64,000 bases of DNA from JBBDSU01 sp040904825 (GCA_040904825.1 JBBDSU010000030.1:1-64000), one strand, 5' to 3'. Shown: positions 1 through 9,172, numbered from the stretch's first letter. Notes: generated by a model from the letters alone, not told the origin. Numbers and translations: made by a program.

Positions 1-234
1 CTCGGCGTTGCTGTGGACGGTGGCAACATCATCACGGATCGCTGAGATTTCGTCCTTCTGCCGTGACAATTCTTCCACCGCGTCGGTCGGCCCGTCGGGG
101 AAGGCGACCAGCAACTGGCGACGGAGAGCCCCGATGCGTAGCACCAGCACGACACACACGATGGCCAGCACCGCGCTGGCCGCCAAGGCAATGATCACCA
201 GCACACTGAGCATCTGTGTGTCGAGCGCACGCAT
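1..234 (-). CDS. DUF4446-like membrane protein, N-terminal part (cut by window edge)
   Basis: The reading frame starts at ATG 234 and runs off the left edge after 78 codons. Residues about 8-33 form one hydrophobic segment. A basic stretch (RIGALRRQ) follows, then an acidic/charged segment starting near PTDAVEEL that looks like the beginning of a coiled coil. A short N-terminal anchor plus coiled coil is the usual start of DUF4446 proteins, which have no settled function. The C-terminal domain lies outside the window, so the family call rests on the N-terminal layout only. It is divergent from the ABC importer genes to its right. Confidence 0.6.
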   Translation of the reverse strand, partial: MRALDTQMLSVLVIIALAASAVLAIVCVVLVLRIGALRRQLLVAFPDGPTDAVEELSRQKDEISAIRDDVATVHSNAE

Positions 235-558
235 CGCTAATCATCTTTCGTCGGTCGGGTGAGGGCACACGGCCAAAGTCTTCATGCTCGGCACCATGTC
301 AGCAACCACACCGTGCGCTGCGACGATACCGCCCGTCAGCACCTGTGACCGTGATAGCCGCGGCCGCTGGGCTACCGGCTGACAGCATCAGTCTCATTCA
401 GCGTCCTGGTCGCCCACGTGTTGGCCCGGTCAGATGAGCTTGAGGCAGGCCGTTGTCAGTGCGATTGGCACCGGACAACGCCGCGCTCAAGGCCTAGACT
501 CCGCGCGATCGTCGACGGACCGGCGCCGACGAGCCTGCTGGCACAGGGAGGGGGCTTC
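235..558. other. Divergent intergenic region, no gene recognised
   Basis: This stretch separates the DUF4446 gene from livH. Short reading frames exist, but none has a ribosome binding site or a recognisable product. The upstream in-frame extension of livH (from 418) has no protein-like composition. The region should carry promoters for both flanking genes, but I see no clear -35/-10 pair. A purine-rich ribosome binding site (AGGGAGGGGG, about 545-554) marks the livH start. Confidence 0.5.
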
Positions 559-1878
559 GTGTCGCGACGACTCGCAGTGGCCCTGATGGCCGTGTTGTTC
601 ACCACGCTACTCGCGCCAGCTGCGTTCGCCGCAACCTCGACAACCAACTCTGAGACGTCCGAAAACGCTCAAGTCCTCGCGCAAGCGGCCGAAGAAGCGG
701 TCACCGGAGTCGTCACTGGCGACAGCGGCCCGATCGCCGGCATTGCAATTGTCGTCGCCGACCTCGACGACACCATCATCGGCAACACCGTCACTGACGA
801 CGAAGGCCGGTGGCTGGTGGAGCTTCCAGCCTCTGGCCAGTACCAGGTCACGATTGACGCCGACACGCTTCCCGAAGGTGTCGCGCTACGTGATCCCGAC
901 CGAACCACTTTGACCGTTAATGTCGGCAGCAGCCGCACCCAGACTGTTCAGTTCCAGATCGGAGAGGAAGCCGTAGGCCGCTCGTTCGGGCAACGCCTCG
1001 CCAGCCAAATCGTGTCAGGCATTCGATTCGGCATGATCATCGCGATCACCGCCATAGGACTATCCCTGATCTACGGCACCACCGGACTCGTCAATTTCGC
1101 GCACGGCGAACTTGTGACGCTCGGCGCAGTTATCGCCTGGTTCCTCAACGCACCGACCGGCACGGGCGTCGGTCTGCCGTTGATTGCCGCAGGCATCATC
1201 GCAGCAGTCGCAACGGCGGGCGCCGGCGGGGCCATCGAACTCGGCCTGTGGCGTCCATTGCGGCGACGACGCGCCGGGTTGATCCAGATGCTGGTCATCT
1301 CGATCGGCCTGATGCTGACAATCCGCCATCTGGTGCGGATCTGGTTCGGCGGCGGCAGCCGGACTTACTACGACTACGCGATCCAGCAGGCGATCGCGAT
1401 CGGCCCGATCCGGATCACACCACGCGACCTAGTCGTCATGACACTGGCGTTGATCGTGCTCGTCGGCATCGCCACGATGCTCACCACCACACGGATCGGC
1501 AAGGCCATGCGAGCCGTGTCGGACAACCGAGACCTGGCGGAGTCCTCCGGAATCGACGTCCAGCGCGTCATCCTCATCATCTGGATCCTCGGTGGTGGCC
1601 TCGCAGGATTCGGCGGCGTGCTCGCCGCCACCGTCGAAAATGTCAGCCACCTGCTCGGATTCAGGCTGCTCTTGGTCATGTTCGCCGGTGTCATCCTCGG
1701 CGGCATCGGCACTGCCTACGGCGCGTTACTCGGGTCGCTGGTGGTCGGACTCGTCACCGAAGTTTCCACCCTGTGGCTGCCGACCGAACTCAAGCTCGTA
1801 TGGTCGCTCATCGCACTCATCGTCATCCTGCTGGTCCGGCCGCAGGGTCTGCTCGGACGTCGCGAGAGGGTCGGATAG
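559..1878 (+). CDS. livH: Branched-chain amino acid-type ABC permease (LivH family) with secreted N-terminal beta-sandwich domain
   Basis: Membrane permease subunit of a LivHMGF-type importer for branched-chain amino acids, amides or urea. I chose GTG 559 because AGGGAGGGGG lies 4-5 bases upstream and a signal peptide follows at once (residues 1-25, ending AFAA), giving 439 residues. Residues about 48-140 look like a carboxypeptidase-regulatory/CNA-B type beta-sandwich: repeated VTGVV, DDEGRWLVELP and YQVTID strands. The LivH permease domain fills about 150-439, with the typical YGTTGLVNFAHGE segment near residue 172 and the C-terminal RPQGLLGR motif. Canonical LivH is about 290-310 residues and lacks the first 140. 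The stop codon abuts the livM start. Substrate cannot be read from sequence. Confidence 0.88.
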   Translation: MSRRLAVALMAVLFTTLLAPAAFAATSTTNSETSENAQVLAQAAEEAVTGVVTGDSGPIAGIAIVVADLDDTIIGNTVTDDEGRWLVELPASGQYQVTIDADTLPEGVALRDPDRTTLTVNVGSSRTQTVQFQIGEEAVGRSFGQRLASQIVSGIRFGMIIAITAIGLSLIYGTTGLVNFAHGELVTLGAVIAWFLNAPTGTGVGLPLIAAGIIAAVATAGAGGAIELGLWRPLRRRRAGLIQMLVISIGLMLTIRHLVRIWFGGGSRTYYDYAIQQAIAIGPIRITPRDLVVMTLALIVLVGIATMLTTTRIGKAMRAVSDNRDLAESSGIDVQRVILIIWILGGGLAGFGGVLAATVENVSHLLGFRLLLVMFAGVILGGIGTAYGALLGSLVVGLVTEVSTLWLPTELKLVWSLIALIVILLVRPQGLLGRRERVG

Positions 1879-2862
1879 ATGGGTCTCGACATCGTTCGCG
1901 CCATCAGTGACGGTCTCAACGCCGCACTAGGACCGACCGCGGCGTTCTACGCGCTTGCCGCTATCGGACTCAACGTCCATTACGGCTACACGGGGCTGCT
2001 CAACTTCGGGCAGGTCGGGTTCATGCTGGTCGGTGGCTACGGCTTCGCGATCAGCGTGTCGGTTTTCGGGCTCCCGTTCATCGTCGGGCTCATTGTCGGA
2101 CTGCTCATGGCAGTGCTGCTCGCCTTGCTCCTCGGCATACCCACCCTTCGGCTTCGCGCCGACTATCTGGCAATCGCCACGATTGCCGCGGCCGAGATCT
2201 TGCGATTCGTCGTCCGCTCGCAGCCGTTGACCCCACTGACCGGTGGACCGTTCGACCTTCCGGGCGGTCGGTCCGGCTGGATGTCGACGTTCAACACATT
2301 CAACCCATTCCCTCCCGGTCTGCATCGGTTCGGCCCGCTGAGCTTCACCGGCCAACGACTGTGGCAGATGATCATCGGCTGGATGCTCGTCGCGCTATGC
2401 GTATGGCTCGTGTGGGCCCTGATGCGAAGCCCGTGGGGCAGGGTCATCAAGTCAACCCGCGAAGACGAGGACGCGGTCCGGGCATTGGGCAAGAATGTGT
2501 TCGGCTACAAGATGCAGTCCCTCATCCTCGGCGGCGTTATCGGCGGGATCGCCGGCATCATGATGGCGTTGACCTTCGGGTCGGTGTCGACCGACGCGTT
2601 CCAGCCCCAGGTGACGTTCTTCGCGTACACGATCCTTCTTCTCGGTGGGGCAGCGACCGTGTTCGGTCCGGTCGTCGGGTCGCTGATCTTTTGGTTCGTC
2701 CTCCAGTCGATCGAGAGCGTGCTGCGCCAAACCCAACTCGTCGAAGCGGTCAACATCGGTGCACTCAGGATCACCCTGGTCGGTGTGACCCTGATGGCGC
2801 TGATGATCTACCGCCCTCAGGGGTTGCTCGGCAATCGGCGGGAGATGATGCTTAATGCCTGA
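1879..2862 (+). CDS. livM: Branched-chain amino acid-type ABC permease, LivM family
   Basis: Second membrane subunit of the importer, 327 residues, a normal size for LivM. It has several hydrophobic helices, the conserved NVHYGYTGLLNFGQVGFM segment near residue 30, the TREDEDAVRALGKN cytoplasmic loop that contacts the ATPases, and a terminal RPQGLLG motif as in LivH. The ATG follows the livH stop directly and the 3' end overlaps livG by 8 bases, so the four genes are almost certainly one translationally coupled operon. Confidence 0.93.
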   Translation: MGLDIVRAISDGLNAALGPTAAFYALAAIGLNVHYGYTGLLNFGQVGFMLVGGYGFAISVSVFGLPFIVGLIVGLLMAVLLALLLGIPTLRLRADYLAIATIAAAEILRFVVRSQPLTPLTGGPFDLPGGRSGWMSTFNTFNPFPPGLHRFGPLSFTGQRLWQMIIGWMLVALCVWLVWALMRSPWGRVIKSTREDEDAVRALGKNVFGYKMQSLILGGVIGGIAGIMMALTFGSVSTDAFQPQVTFFAYTILLLGGAATVFGPVVGSLIFWFVLQSIESVLRQTQLVEAVNIGALRITLVGVTLMALMIYRPQGLLGNRREMMLNA

Positions 2863-3781
2863 GCTGGCCCGCCATGCCCTGGCAGACGTCCCGCCGGAAG
2901 CTGGGATCAGCAAGCCCGACCCGATCCTCGTGGTCGAAGGCGCCCGGCGCAGCTTTGGCGGCCTCAAGGCCGTCGATGTCGACCACCTTGAGGTCCAGCG
3001 CGGATTGATCACCGCGCTGATCGGACCAAACGGCGCGGGCAAGACCACCTTCTTCAACCTGCTCACCGGCTTCGACCGGCCCGACACCGGGACCTGGACC
3101 TTCGACGGCAGACGTGTCTCTGGCTGGGCTTCCCATCGCGTCGCCCGCGCAGGGATGGTGCGCACGTTCCAGCTCACCAAGGCCCTGACCCGACTGACAT
3201 GCATCGAAAACATGAAGCTCGGCGCGACCGAACAACGTGGTGAACGCCTTAGCGCCGCCGTCTGGCACCGACTCTGGCGCGAGCAGGAAGCGGCCATCGA
3301 AGCACGCGCCGAGACGCTGCTGGAGCGCTTCCGCATGGACCACATGCGCGACGAGCTCGCGGGCACGCTGTCGGGCGGCCAGCGCAAGTTGTTGGAGATG
3401 GCCCGGGCGCTGATGACCGAACCGACGATGGTGATGCTCGACGAGCCGATGGCTGGCGTCAACCCTGCACTCACCCAGTCGTTGCTTGAGCACATCCGGG
3501 ACCTGCCGAAGCAAGGCATGACCGTCCTGTTTGTCGAACATGACATGGACGTGGTGATGGACATCAGTGACTGGGTGGTCGTTATGGCCCAGGGACGCAT
3601 CATCGCCGAAGGCCCGCCACATCAGGTAGCACGCAATCCCGAGGTCATCGACGCCTACCTCGGCAAGGACCACGGTGACGAAAGCCGCTTCACTCCCGTG
3701 CCGAGAGTCGGCGACACCACGCGCATCCCGGATGCCGCCGTCGCCCTCGATCCCCCGTCGGACGACGAGGATTCCCGCTGA
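2855..3781 (+). CDS. livG: ABC importer ATP-binding protein, LivG family
   Basis: Cytoplasmic ATPase driving the LivHM permease. The Walker A motif GPNGAGKT lies at residues 57-64, the signature LSGGQ near 172, and Walker B MVMLDEP near 195, followed by an EHDMD H-loop. At 308 residues it is about 50 longer than usual. The extra is an N-terminal lead of about 20 residues and a polar, acidic tail after DAYLGKDHGD (about 268-308) of unknown role. It overlaps livM by 8 bases and livF by 1 base (TGATG). Confidence 0.94.
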   Translation: MPELARHALADVPPEAGISKPDPILVVEGARRSFGGLKAVDVDHLEVQRGLITALIGPNGAGKTTFFNLLTGFDRPDTGTWTFDGRRVSGWASHRVARAGMVRTFQLTKALTRLTCIENMKLGATEQRGERLSAAVWHRLWREQEAAIEARAETLLERFRMDHMRDELAGTLSGGQRKLLEMARALMTEPTMVMLDEPMAGVNPALTQSLLEHIRDLPKQGMTVLFVEHDMDVVMDISDWVVVMAQGRIIAEGPPHQVARNPEVIDAYLGKDHGDESRFTPVPRVGDTTRIPDAAVALDPPSDDEDSR

Positions 3782-4509
3782 TGGCCCAGCCGCTGCTTGT
3801 TGCCGAAGATGTCACCGCCGGCTACCTGCCAGGTATTGACATCCTCACCGGTTGCGACCTCACGCTCGAACAGGGCGAGCTCGTCGGCATCATCGGTCCG
3901 AACGGGGCCGGCAAGTCAACCCTGGTCAAGGCGCTGTTCGGCCTCGTCGAGGTCCGGTCGGGCAAAGTCATGCTGCGCGGCGAGGACATCAGCAACTTGC
4001 CCGCCCACGAACTGGTCGCACGGGGAGTGGGATACGTCCCCCAGACCAACAATGTGTTCCCCAGTCTGACCATCGAGGAAAACCTGCAGATGGGGACCTT
4101 CATCGAGCCCAAGCGCTTCGCGGAGCGCTTCGAGCGGGTCGCGGCTCTGTTCCCGATTCTGGGTGAGCGCCGCACCCAACGTGCTGGCGGGCTGTCCGGC
4201 GGAGAACGGCAGATGGTCGCGATGGGCCGGGCGTTGATGATGGATCCGTCAGTGCTGCTGCTCGACGAGCCTTCTGCCGGGTTATCTCCGGTCTTGCAGG
4301 ACGAAACGTTCCTTCGGGCCCGGGAGATCAACGCAACCGGAGTGTCGATCATCATGGTCGAGCAGAATGCCCGACGCTGCCTGCAAATCTGCCATCGCGC
4401 CTACGTCCTCGACCAGGGACGCAACGCCTACACGGGCACCGGCCAGCAGTTGCTCTCCGACCCCAAGGTCGTCGAGTTGTACTTGGGAACCTTGGCGCGA
4501 CAGGCATAG
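3781..4509 (+). CDS. livF: ABC importer ATP-binding protein, LivF family
   Basis: Second ATPase of the importer, 242 residues, the standard LivF size. Walker A GPNGAGKST is near residues 40-48, the signature LSGGERQ near 139, Walker B LLLDEPSAGLSP near 160, and the H-loop reads EQNA, as is typical of LivF. Its start codon overlaps the livG stop. It closes the permease/ATPase operon; the matching binding protein lies about 660 bases downstream on the same strand, beyond an oppositely oriented DsrE-like gene. Confidence 0.94.
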   Translation: MAQPLLVAEDVTAGYLPGIDILTGCDLTLEQGELVGIIGPNGAGKSTLVKALFGLVEVRSGKVMLRGEDISNLPAHELVARGVGYVPQTNNVFPSLTIEENLQMGTFIEPKRFAERFERVAALFPILGERRTQRAGGLSGGERQMVAMGRALMMDPSVLLLDEPSAGLSPVLQDETFLRAREINATGVSIIMVEQNARRCLQICHRAYVLDQGRNAYTGTGQQLLSDPKVVELYLGTLARQA

Positions 4510-4558
4510 CGCGCCGGCTCGACGGCCCGATTGCTCCGTTCCACGCAGCCGTTGCCCG

Positions 4559-4921
4559 TCAGCCGAGCGTGAGCGCCTTGCCTTCGGCCAGCGCCTCGAC
4601 GATCGTCGCCGCACCAACGATCGTGCAGCCTTCAACAAGTCCGTCGCCCGTGATCCCGCGCTTGGTTGTGCAGGCACTGCACAGCCACACCTCGCCGCCG
4701 GATTCCACCAGTCGCCGCAGCAAGTCCGCAAGTGGCGGCAGCCCGTCTGATTCGATCCGTTCGGCTACACCTGGCACCCCAATCCATGCCGCTTCGACCG
4801 TGCACACCACAACGGCCCGCTGGCCGCTGACCGCCGCCGTCGACGCGACGATGAATGGGATGATCGCACGCTCCGGATCGTCCTCGCCATGGCTGCACGG
4901 AAATAGCATCAATTCGCTCAT
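4559..4921 (-). CDS. DsrE/DsrF-like family protein
   Basis: A small cytoplasmic protein of 120 residues. I chose ATG 4921 over the longer frame because AGGAGC sits just upstream on the minus strand. The fold pattern fits the DsrE/DsrF sulfur-relay-like family: an N-terminal strand (ELMLFPC), a central VVVCTVEAAW strand, and a late GGEVWLCSACTTKRGI segment with two cysteines. Family members take part in sulfur transfer or are of unknown function, and no Dsr or Tus partner is nearby. It is inserted, in opposite orientation, between the liv ATPase gene and the binding-protein gene. Any role in transport is unsupported. Confidence 0.65.
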   Translation of the reverse strand: MSELMLFPCSHGEDDPERAIIPFIVASTAAVSGQRAVVVCTVEAAWIGVPGVAERIESDGLPPLADLLRRLVESGGEVWLCSACTTKRGITGDGLVEGCTIVGAATIVEALAEGKALTLG

Positions 4922-5010
4922 CGGGCGCTCCTGTTCAGGGCTTTCATGGTCATTCCGAAGTGTGTACCACGGTTCAGAGGGTGGATTCGGCTCAATCACT
5001 CGCTAACAGA

Positions 5011-5039
5011 TTGAGTCGCTGCGCCGCAAGTTCGATAGT
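5011..5039 (+). promoter_or_regulatory. Candidate sigma-70-type promoter of the binding-protein gene
   Basis: TTGAGT (5011-5016) and GATAGT (5034-5039) are separated by exactly 17 bases, upstream of the ABC substrate-binding lipoprotein gene at 5172. Each hexamer matches the consensus at four or five positions. It would give the binding protein its own transcript, separate from livHMGF. Confidence 0.4.
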
Positions 5040-5171
5040 GACAAGCGTCCTATGGACCTAGTAGTTTGGCAGTTCTCCGGGCGTACGCGGCCCTCGTTGA
5101 TCGAGTCGTGCTGATCGAGCAACGTTGCCACCGCCGCACATCGACGACCCGGTCGTAGGGGAGGCAACTTC

Positions 5172-6407
5172 ATGAAGCGACAGAATTGGTTGCGCCGCAT
5201 CGCGGTGATGGCGGTACTCGCCCTCATCGTCGCTGCCTGCGGCGATTCCGACGACGACCAACAACTGCACCTCGGCTACATCCTGCCGCAGACCGGCGCA
5301 CTCGCCTTCCTGGCGGATCCGCTGGTTGGCGGGGTTGAGCTGGCGGTACAGGACATCAATGCGGCAGGCGGAGTCCTCGGCAACGAAGTCCTGCTGTCCG
5401 AGGGTGACGAGGCCAACGACGCCGCGATCGCGGCCGAGACCGCCCAGCGGCTGATCAACGACGGTGTGCACGCCATCGTGGGCGCCGCCGCTACCCCAAT
5501 GACCAACGCCATCATCGACGCGGTGACCGGCGCCGGAATCCTGCAGTGTTCGGGCTCGAACACCGGACCGGCTTTCCGCACGGTCGAAGCCAATGGCCTC
5601 TACATGCGGACCGCTCCGAGCGACTCTCTGCAGAGTGCGTTCGCCGCGGACGTGATGATGGAAGACGGCCACTCCGATATCGCGATCGTTGCCCAGGCGA
5701 CGGGATACGGAACTGGGCTCGGCGACGCCTTGGAAGAGGTGTGGGGTGAGCTCGGCGGCAACGTCTCGGCGTACATCGTCTATGACCCTGAAGCCGCAAA
5801 CTTCAACTCCGAGGTCGCCCAGATCATCGATTCGGGCGCAACGGCTGCCTACCTCATCGGCTACGACGAGACCGCTCAGATTCTCTCCGGGCTCATCGAA
5901 GCCGGCTACGGCCCTGGGGAATTCGCGATCTATGGCGCCGACGGCCTCCGCGGACGGGACCTGGCACTCGCGATCGACCCGAACAACCCGGGCATCCTCG
6001 AGGGCATGATGGGCACCGCCGCCACAGCCGACCCTGACGCCGACACCGGCTTCATCGACCGCTTCCTTCAGGAGCGCGGTGACGTCGAAACGATCTACGC
6101 AGCCGAGAAGTACGACTGCGCGATCATCATGGCGCTGGCGGCGGAGCTGGCAGGCAGCGTGAGCGGTGCCGACATGGCCGCGGTCGTGTTCGAGGTCACC
6201 TCAAACGGTACGCCGTGCGACACCTTCGCCGAATGCAAGGATCTGATCGCTAACGGCGATGATTTCGCCTACCAGACAGCGTCAGGCATTGTGCTGGCCG
6301 AAACACCTACGGGCAACCACGAGCCTGACAGCGCCTTCTTCGAGAAGTGGCGCTTCACTGCGGACGGCGAGATCGAGCAACTGTTCACCGCGCCAGGCAG
6401 CTTCTGA
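5172..6407 (+). CDS. ABC transporter substrate-binding lipoprotein (LivK-like)
   Basis: Extracytoplasmic binding protein for the adjacent LivHMGF importer, 411 residues. It has an N-terminal lipoprotein signal (KRQNWLRRIAVMAVLALIVAAC) with lipobox IVAAC, so Cys24 would be lipidated. The mature part reads LGYILPQTGALAFL, then AVQDINAAGGVLG, the standard opening of periplasmic-binding-protein-like I domains of the branched-chain amino acid family. A GGGGAGG ribosome binding site precedes the ATG. A strong hairpin follows the gene. The ligand could be a branched-chain amino acid, an amide or urea; sequence alone does not decide. Confidence 0.9.
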   Translation: MKRQNWLRRIAVMAVLALIVAACGDSDDDQQLHLGYILPQTGALAFLADPLVGGVELAVQDINAAGGVLGNEVLLSEGDEANDAAIAAETAQRLINDGVHAIVGAAATPMTNAIIDAVTGAGILQCSGSNTGPAFRTVEANGLYMRTAPSDSLQSAFAADVMMEDGHSDIAIVAQATGYGTGLGDALEEVWGELGGNVSAYIVYDPEAANFNSEVAQIIDSGATAAYLIGYDETAQILSGLIEAGYGPGEFAIYGADGLRGRDLALAIDPNNPGILEGMMGTAATADPDADTGFIDRFLQERGDVETIYAAEKYDCAIIMALAAELAGSVSGADMAAVVFEVTSNGTPCDTFAECKDLIANGDDFAYQTASGIVLAETPTGNHEPDSAFFEKWRFTADGEIEQLFTAPGSF

Positions 6408-6438
6408 TCGCCTGATCGTGTGAACTGAGATCGCTGCA

Positions 6439-6480
6439 ATAGCGAGGGGCCCTGCCGGATTCGGCAGGGCCCCTCGCTAT
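6439..6480. terminator. Strong bidirectional hairpin terminator
   Basis: A perfect 19-base-pair stem (arm atagcgaggggccctgccg, 6439-6457, and its exact complement 6462-6480) with a 4-base loop GATT. There is no clear T-run, which is common in high-GC actinobacteria. It lies between the convergent binding-protein gene and purC and so can serve both. Confidence 0.85.
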
Positions 6481-6530
6481 TGGTGAATGGCGCGCTGGCG
6501 GCCAGCCCCAGCCCGGTCGACGGACCAGAT

Positions 6531-7427
6531 TCAGCGGTGGGCAAGCCACCGATCGAACGATGTATCTGTGAGCCGCTCATAGGCTTGGATGTACCGCGCG
6601 CGCGTCGCATCGACGACGTTGTCAGGAAGCTCGGGTGCCGGGGGCTGCTTGTCCCAGCCCGTCGATGTCGCGTAATCACGGACAAACTGCTTATCGAAGC
6701 TTGGTGGTGACGAACCTGGCTGCCACTGATCGACAGGCCAGTACCGGGACGAGTCGGGTGTCAACACTTCGTCGGCGAGCACAATGCCCCCGATCTCGTC
6801 GAGCCCAAACTCGAACTTTGTGTCGGCGAGGATGATGCGTCGTTCAGCCGCATGCGCTGCACCGGCTGCATACACCGCGAGAGCGATCTGTTTGAGGCGA
6901 TCAGCGAGGAGCGGGCCGAGTTCGGCACGCATCACCTCGAACGTGACGTTGACGTCATGTTCCCCGACCTCTGCCTTGGTCGCGGGCGTGAAGATCGGCT
7001 CATCGAGTCGGTCGGCCTCGCGGAGCCCTGAGGGGAGCCTCACCCCGCACACCGCGCCATCACGCTGGTACTCGGTCCACCCTGACCCGGCGAGATATCC
7101 CCTCACGACACATTCGAACGGGACGATCTCGACCTTACGGCACAACATGAACCTGCCAGCCAGATGGTCAGCATGACGACGCGCCGCCGACGGAAGGTCA
7201 GCGACCCGAGTTGACACGAGATGGTTTGGCACCAGCGATGCCAGCCGTGAGAACCAGAAAGATGACAGCCCGGTGAGCACCCGACCCTTGTCAGGAATAG
7301 GTGTCGGATGGACCACGTCGTAGGTCGACACGCGGTCGGACGCGACGAGCAGCAGGTGCTGGTCGTCTACGTCGTACAGGTCGCGCACTTTGCCGCTGCG
7401 CAGATGGACAAGCCCGTCGAGCGACAC
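6531..7427 (-). CDS. purC: Phosphoribosylaminoimidazole-succinocarboxamide synthase
   Basis: Joins CAIR and aspartate with ATP to form SAICAR in purine synthesis. The 298 residues are close to actinobacterial and yeast PurC rather than the shorter E. coli form. Recognisable segments are RSGKVRDLYD near the N-terminus, LLLVASDRVSTYDVV, ECVVRGYLAGSGW, and LADTKFEFG, followed by LTPDSSRYWP, all standard for the family. purD and purA lie 16 kb away, so the purine genes are dispersed. It converges on the importer genes. Confidence 0.96.
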   Translation of the reverse strand: MSLDGLVHLRSGKVRDLYDVDDQHLLLVASDRVSTYDVVHPTPIPDKGRVLTGLSSFWFSRLASLVPNHLVSTRVADLPSAARRHADHLAGRFMLCRKVEIVPFECVVRGYLAGSGWTEYQRDGAVCGVRLPSGLREADRLDEPIFTPATKAEVGEHDVNVTFEVMRAELGPLLADRLKQIALAVYAAGAAHAAERRIILADTKFEFGLDEIGGIVLADEVLTPDSSRYWPVDQWQPGSSPPSFDKQFVRDYATSTGWDKQPPAPELPDNVVDATRARYIQAYERLTDTSFDRWLAHR

Positions 7428-7499
7428 CGCAACCTCACCTGTCGGATGATGTCAGTCTAGAGACCATCCTTCAAGTCATTCATGCGTGCCGCGGGGTCG

Positions 7500-8441
7500 T
7501 CAGCTTGGGCGAATGTCGATGACGGTGCCGGACTCGATCTGGCTGACCCGCGTGACAGCGGCCTCGCCACACAGTCGATCGAGCACCGGAGGGGTCGCAG
7601 AAACAAGCGCACGCGCTGCCGAGGAGATTTCACCGAGGCGGGCATAGAGGTCATCGCCCGGACACGCGGTTGAGGCGTAGTCGCGGTGGCCAGCGATGGT
7701 GTCGACCGCGACGCCGTAGTGGTCCGCGGCGTAGGCAAACAGACTCGTGACCGAATCCAGCATCGCGTCAGTCGGTACCTGGACGTTGAAGTCTCCTTCA
7801 CACACAACCAGGAAATGTCCTTCCGGGTCATAGTCGGTGAACGTGTCTCCCGGGATCGACGGATTTCTCAGTTCATACACGTTGCCCGCCAGATCGACCC
7901 CGAAGTGGTAGGCGATATCCGGCCATCCTTGGTCCATGTGGAACCGCTGGTGTCCCCTGAGGCGATCCGGCGCTTGGCCGGCCTCATCAAGTCGTACGGC
8001 AGTGTGATGCAGCGTCAATGTGCGGATGTCGTGGATACGACTGTCGGGCCGTGCTGCTGCAAGGCCCAGCGCCTCCCTGCAGATGACCAGCACCGTCGGA
8101 GCCATTGCTGCCAACGATTCGTCCGACTGCTCGCCGCCATCGCCGGTCTCAGACTCGCGTCCGTCTTCTTCGTGGCCCTGGGCGTCGGCGCCATCGAAAG
8201 GACCTTCCTGGTCGCCGTCGCCTGACCCTGGAGCGTCGGTATCGTCATGCGCCTCGTGACGGTCAGCTTCGATGGGGCCAGCGGAATCCCCTTCGTCGGT
8301 CGCGTTGCGCAGCCAGCGCGGCAGGAGCCCACCCGCAATTGCAGCGACCCCACCCGCCGCCAGCAAGAGCGCTCGACGGCGGGTCAGCGCCGTTTGGGAC
8401 CCTGCCGACGGTGCACCTGCCTTCCTCGGATAGTCCATCAT
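7500..8441 (-). CDS. Exported N-acetylmuramoyl-L-alanine amidase / PGRP-like protein
   Basis: A probable peptidoglycan amidase of 313 residues. The N-terminus carries TRRRALLLAAGGVAAIAGGL, a twin-arginine-like or Sec signal/anchor. A long acidic, low-complexity spacer (about residues 50-108) follows, then an Amidase_2/PGRP domain. Candidate zinc ligands are His in TLHHTAV, His in IAGHRDY and Cys in STACPGDDL, where the third ligand is expected. The WPDIAYHFGVD segment is also typical. The start overlaps the mocA-like stop (ATGATG); a second ATG at 8438 is possible. Role in cell-wall turnover is inferred. Confidence 0.85.
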   Translation of the reverse strand: MMDYPRKAGAPSAGSQTALTRRRALLLAAGGVAAIAGGLLPRWLRNATDEGDSAGPIEADRHEAHDDTDAPGSGDGDQEGPFDGADAQGHEEDGRESETGDGGEQSDESLAAMAPTVLVICREALGLAAARPDSRIHDIRTLTLHHTAVRLDEAGQAPDRLRGHQRFHMDQGWPDIAYHFGVDLAGNVYELRNPSIPGDTFTDYDPEGHFLVVCEGDFNVQVPTDAMLDSVTSLFAYAADHYGVAVDTIAGHRDYASTACPGDDLYARLGEISSAARALVSATPPVLDRLCGEAAVTRVSQIESGTVIDIRPS

Positions 8442-9172
8442 GATGAGAAATTTGCATCAGTTCCAGGCTGATCGCCCCGGCAACCTTCACTGGCGGCGAT
8501 GGGCGCGCGGCTACCAACGCAGCCCAAATCGTCCTGCACATCAACATCAACGGGTCGCCGACCACCGACCTTGACGTCGAGCACCTCGAGATCTTTCAAC
8601 AGGTGCCTGGCACCTGCATCGCCAGCAACCTCGGCGGCAATCTTTGGCCACGCCGATCGGTGGAAGGCGACGGGATGGCCGACCCCGTCGGTGTAGCTCG
8701 CTCGTGCCGCGATTCGGTCAGCGTTGACGGCGGCGGCCACCGTCTGTACGGCGTTGGTGGTCACGTCTGGCTGATCGGCCAGCAAGATGACCGCGACACT
8801 GGCGCCGGTGGCCATGGCGGCTTCGAGTCCGGCAACCAGCGAAGTCGCCTGACCCTCGCCGTGGCGAGGATTGTCGACACGATGAACTCTTGACGACTGG
8901 GCAGATGGCAGATCTGACCGCAACGTCTCATCGATGCGATCGGCCTCAGCGCCAAGCACCACGACCACATCGTTCACACCAGCGTCGAGGGCCGTGCCGA
9001 CAACACGCGTGATCATCGGCACACCATCAATTTCGGCCAGTTGCTTGACGGTTCCGAAGCGTCGTGCCGATCCTGCAGCAAGCACCACAACGACGGTCTG
9101 CGACCTAGGATCGGCCGAGACGTGGTCGTGCAATGGGCCGGCGCCGACGCCACCGTGCGAGGCGTTTCCCAT
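8438..9172 (-). CDS. MobA/MocA-like nucleotidyltransferase
   Basis: A molybdopterin cytidylyl- or guanylyltransferase-type enzyme. The nucleotide-binding opening VVLAAGSARRFGTVKQL matches the LAAGxSxRxGxxKQ signature, and ILLADQPDVT is the usual metal-binding motif. The C-terminal VGHPVAFHRSAWPKI also fits MocA-like proteins, so a role in the cytosine dinucleotide form of the cofactor is my preference. The frame is open to 9229, but that start would overlap the divergent moaB/mog gene, so I place it at ATG 9172; no good ribosome binding site decides this. No xanthine dehydrogenase-type enzyme is in the window. Confidence 0.75.
   Translation of the reverse strand: MGNASHGGVGAGPLHDHVSADPRSQTVVVVLAAGSARRFGTVKQLAEIDGVPMITRVVGTALDAGVNDVVVVLGAEADRIDETLRSDLPSAQSSRVHRVDNPRHGEGQATSLVAGLEAAMATGASVAVILLADQPDVTTNAVQTVAAAVNADRIAARASYTDGVGHPVAFHRSAWPKIAAEVAGDAGARHLLKDLEVLDVKVGGRRPVDVDVQDDLGCVGSRAPIAASEGCRGDQPGTDANFSS

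Noticed and set aside
2452..3603. 383-codon minus-strand open frame
   Set aside because: Antisense to livM and livG, which have full family motifs; composition is the usual GC-rich shadow with many Ser/Arg/Met.
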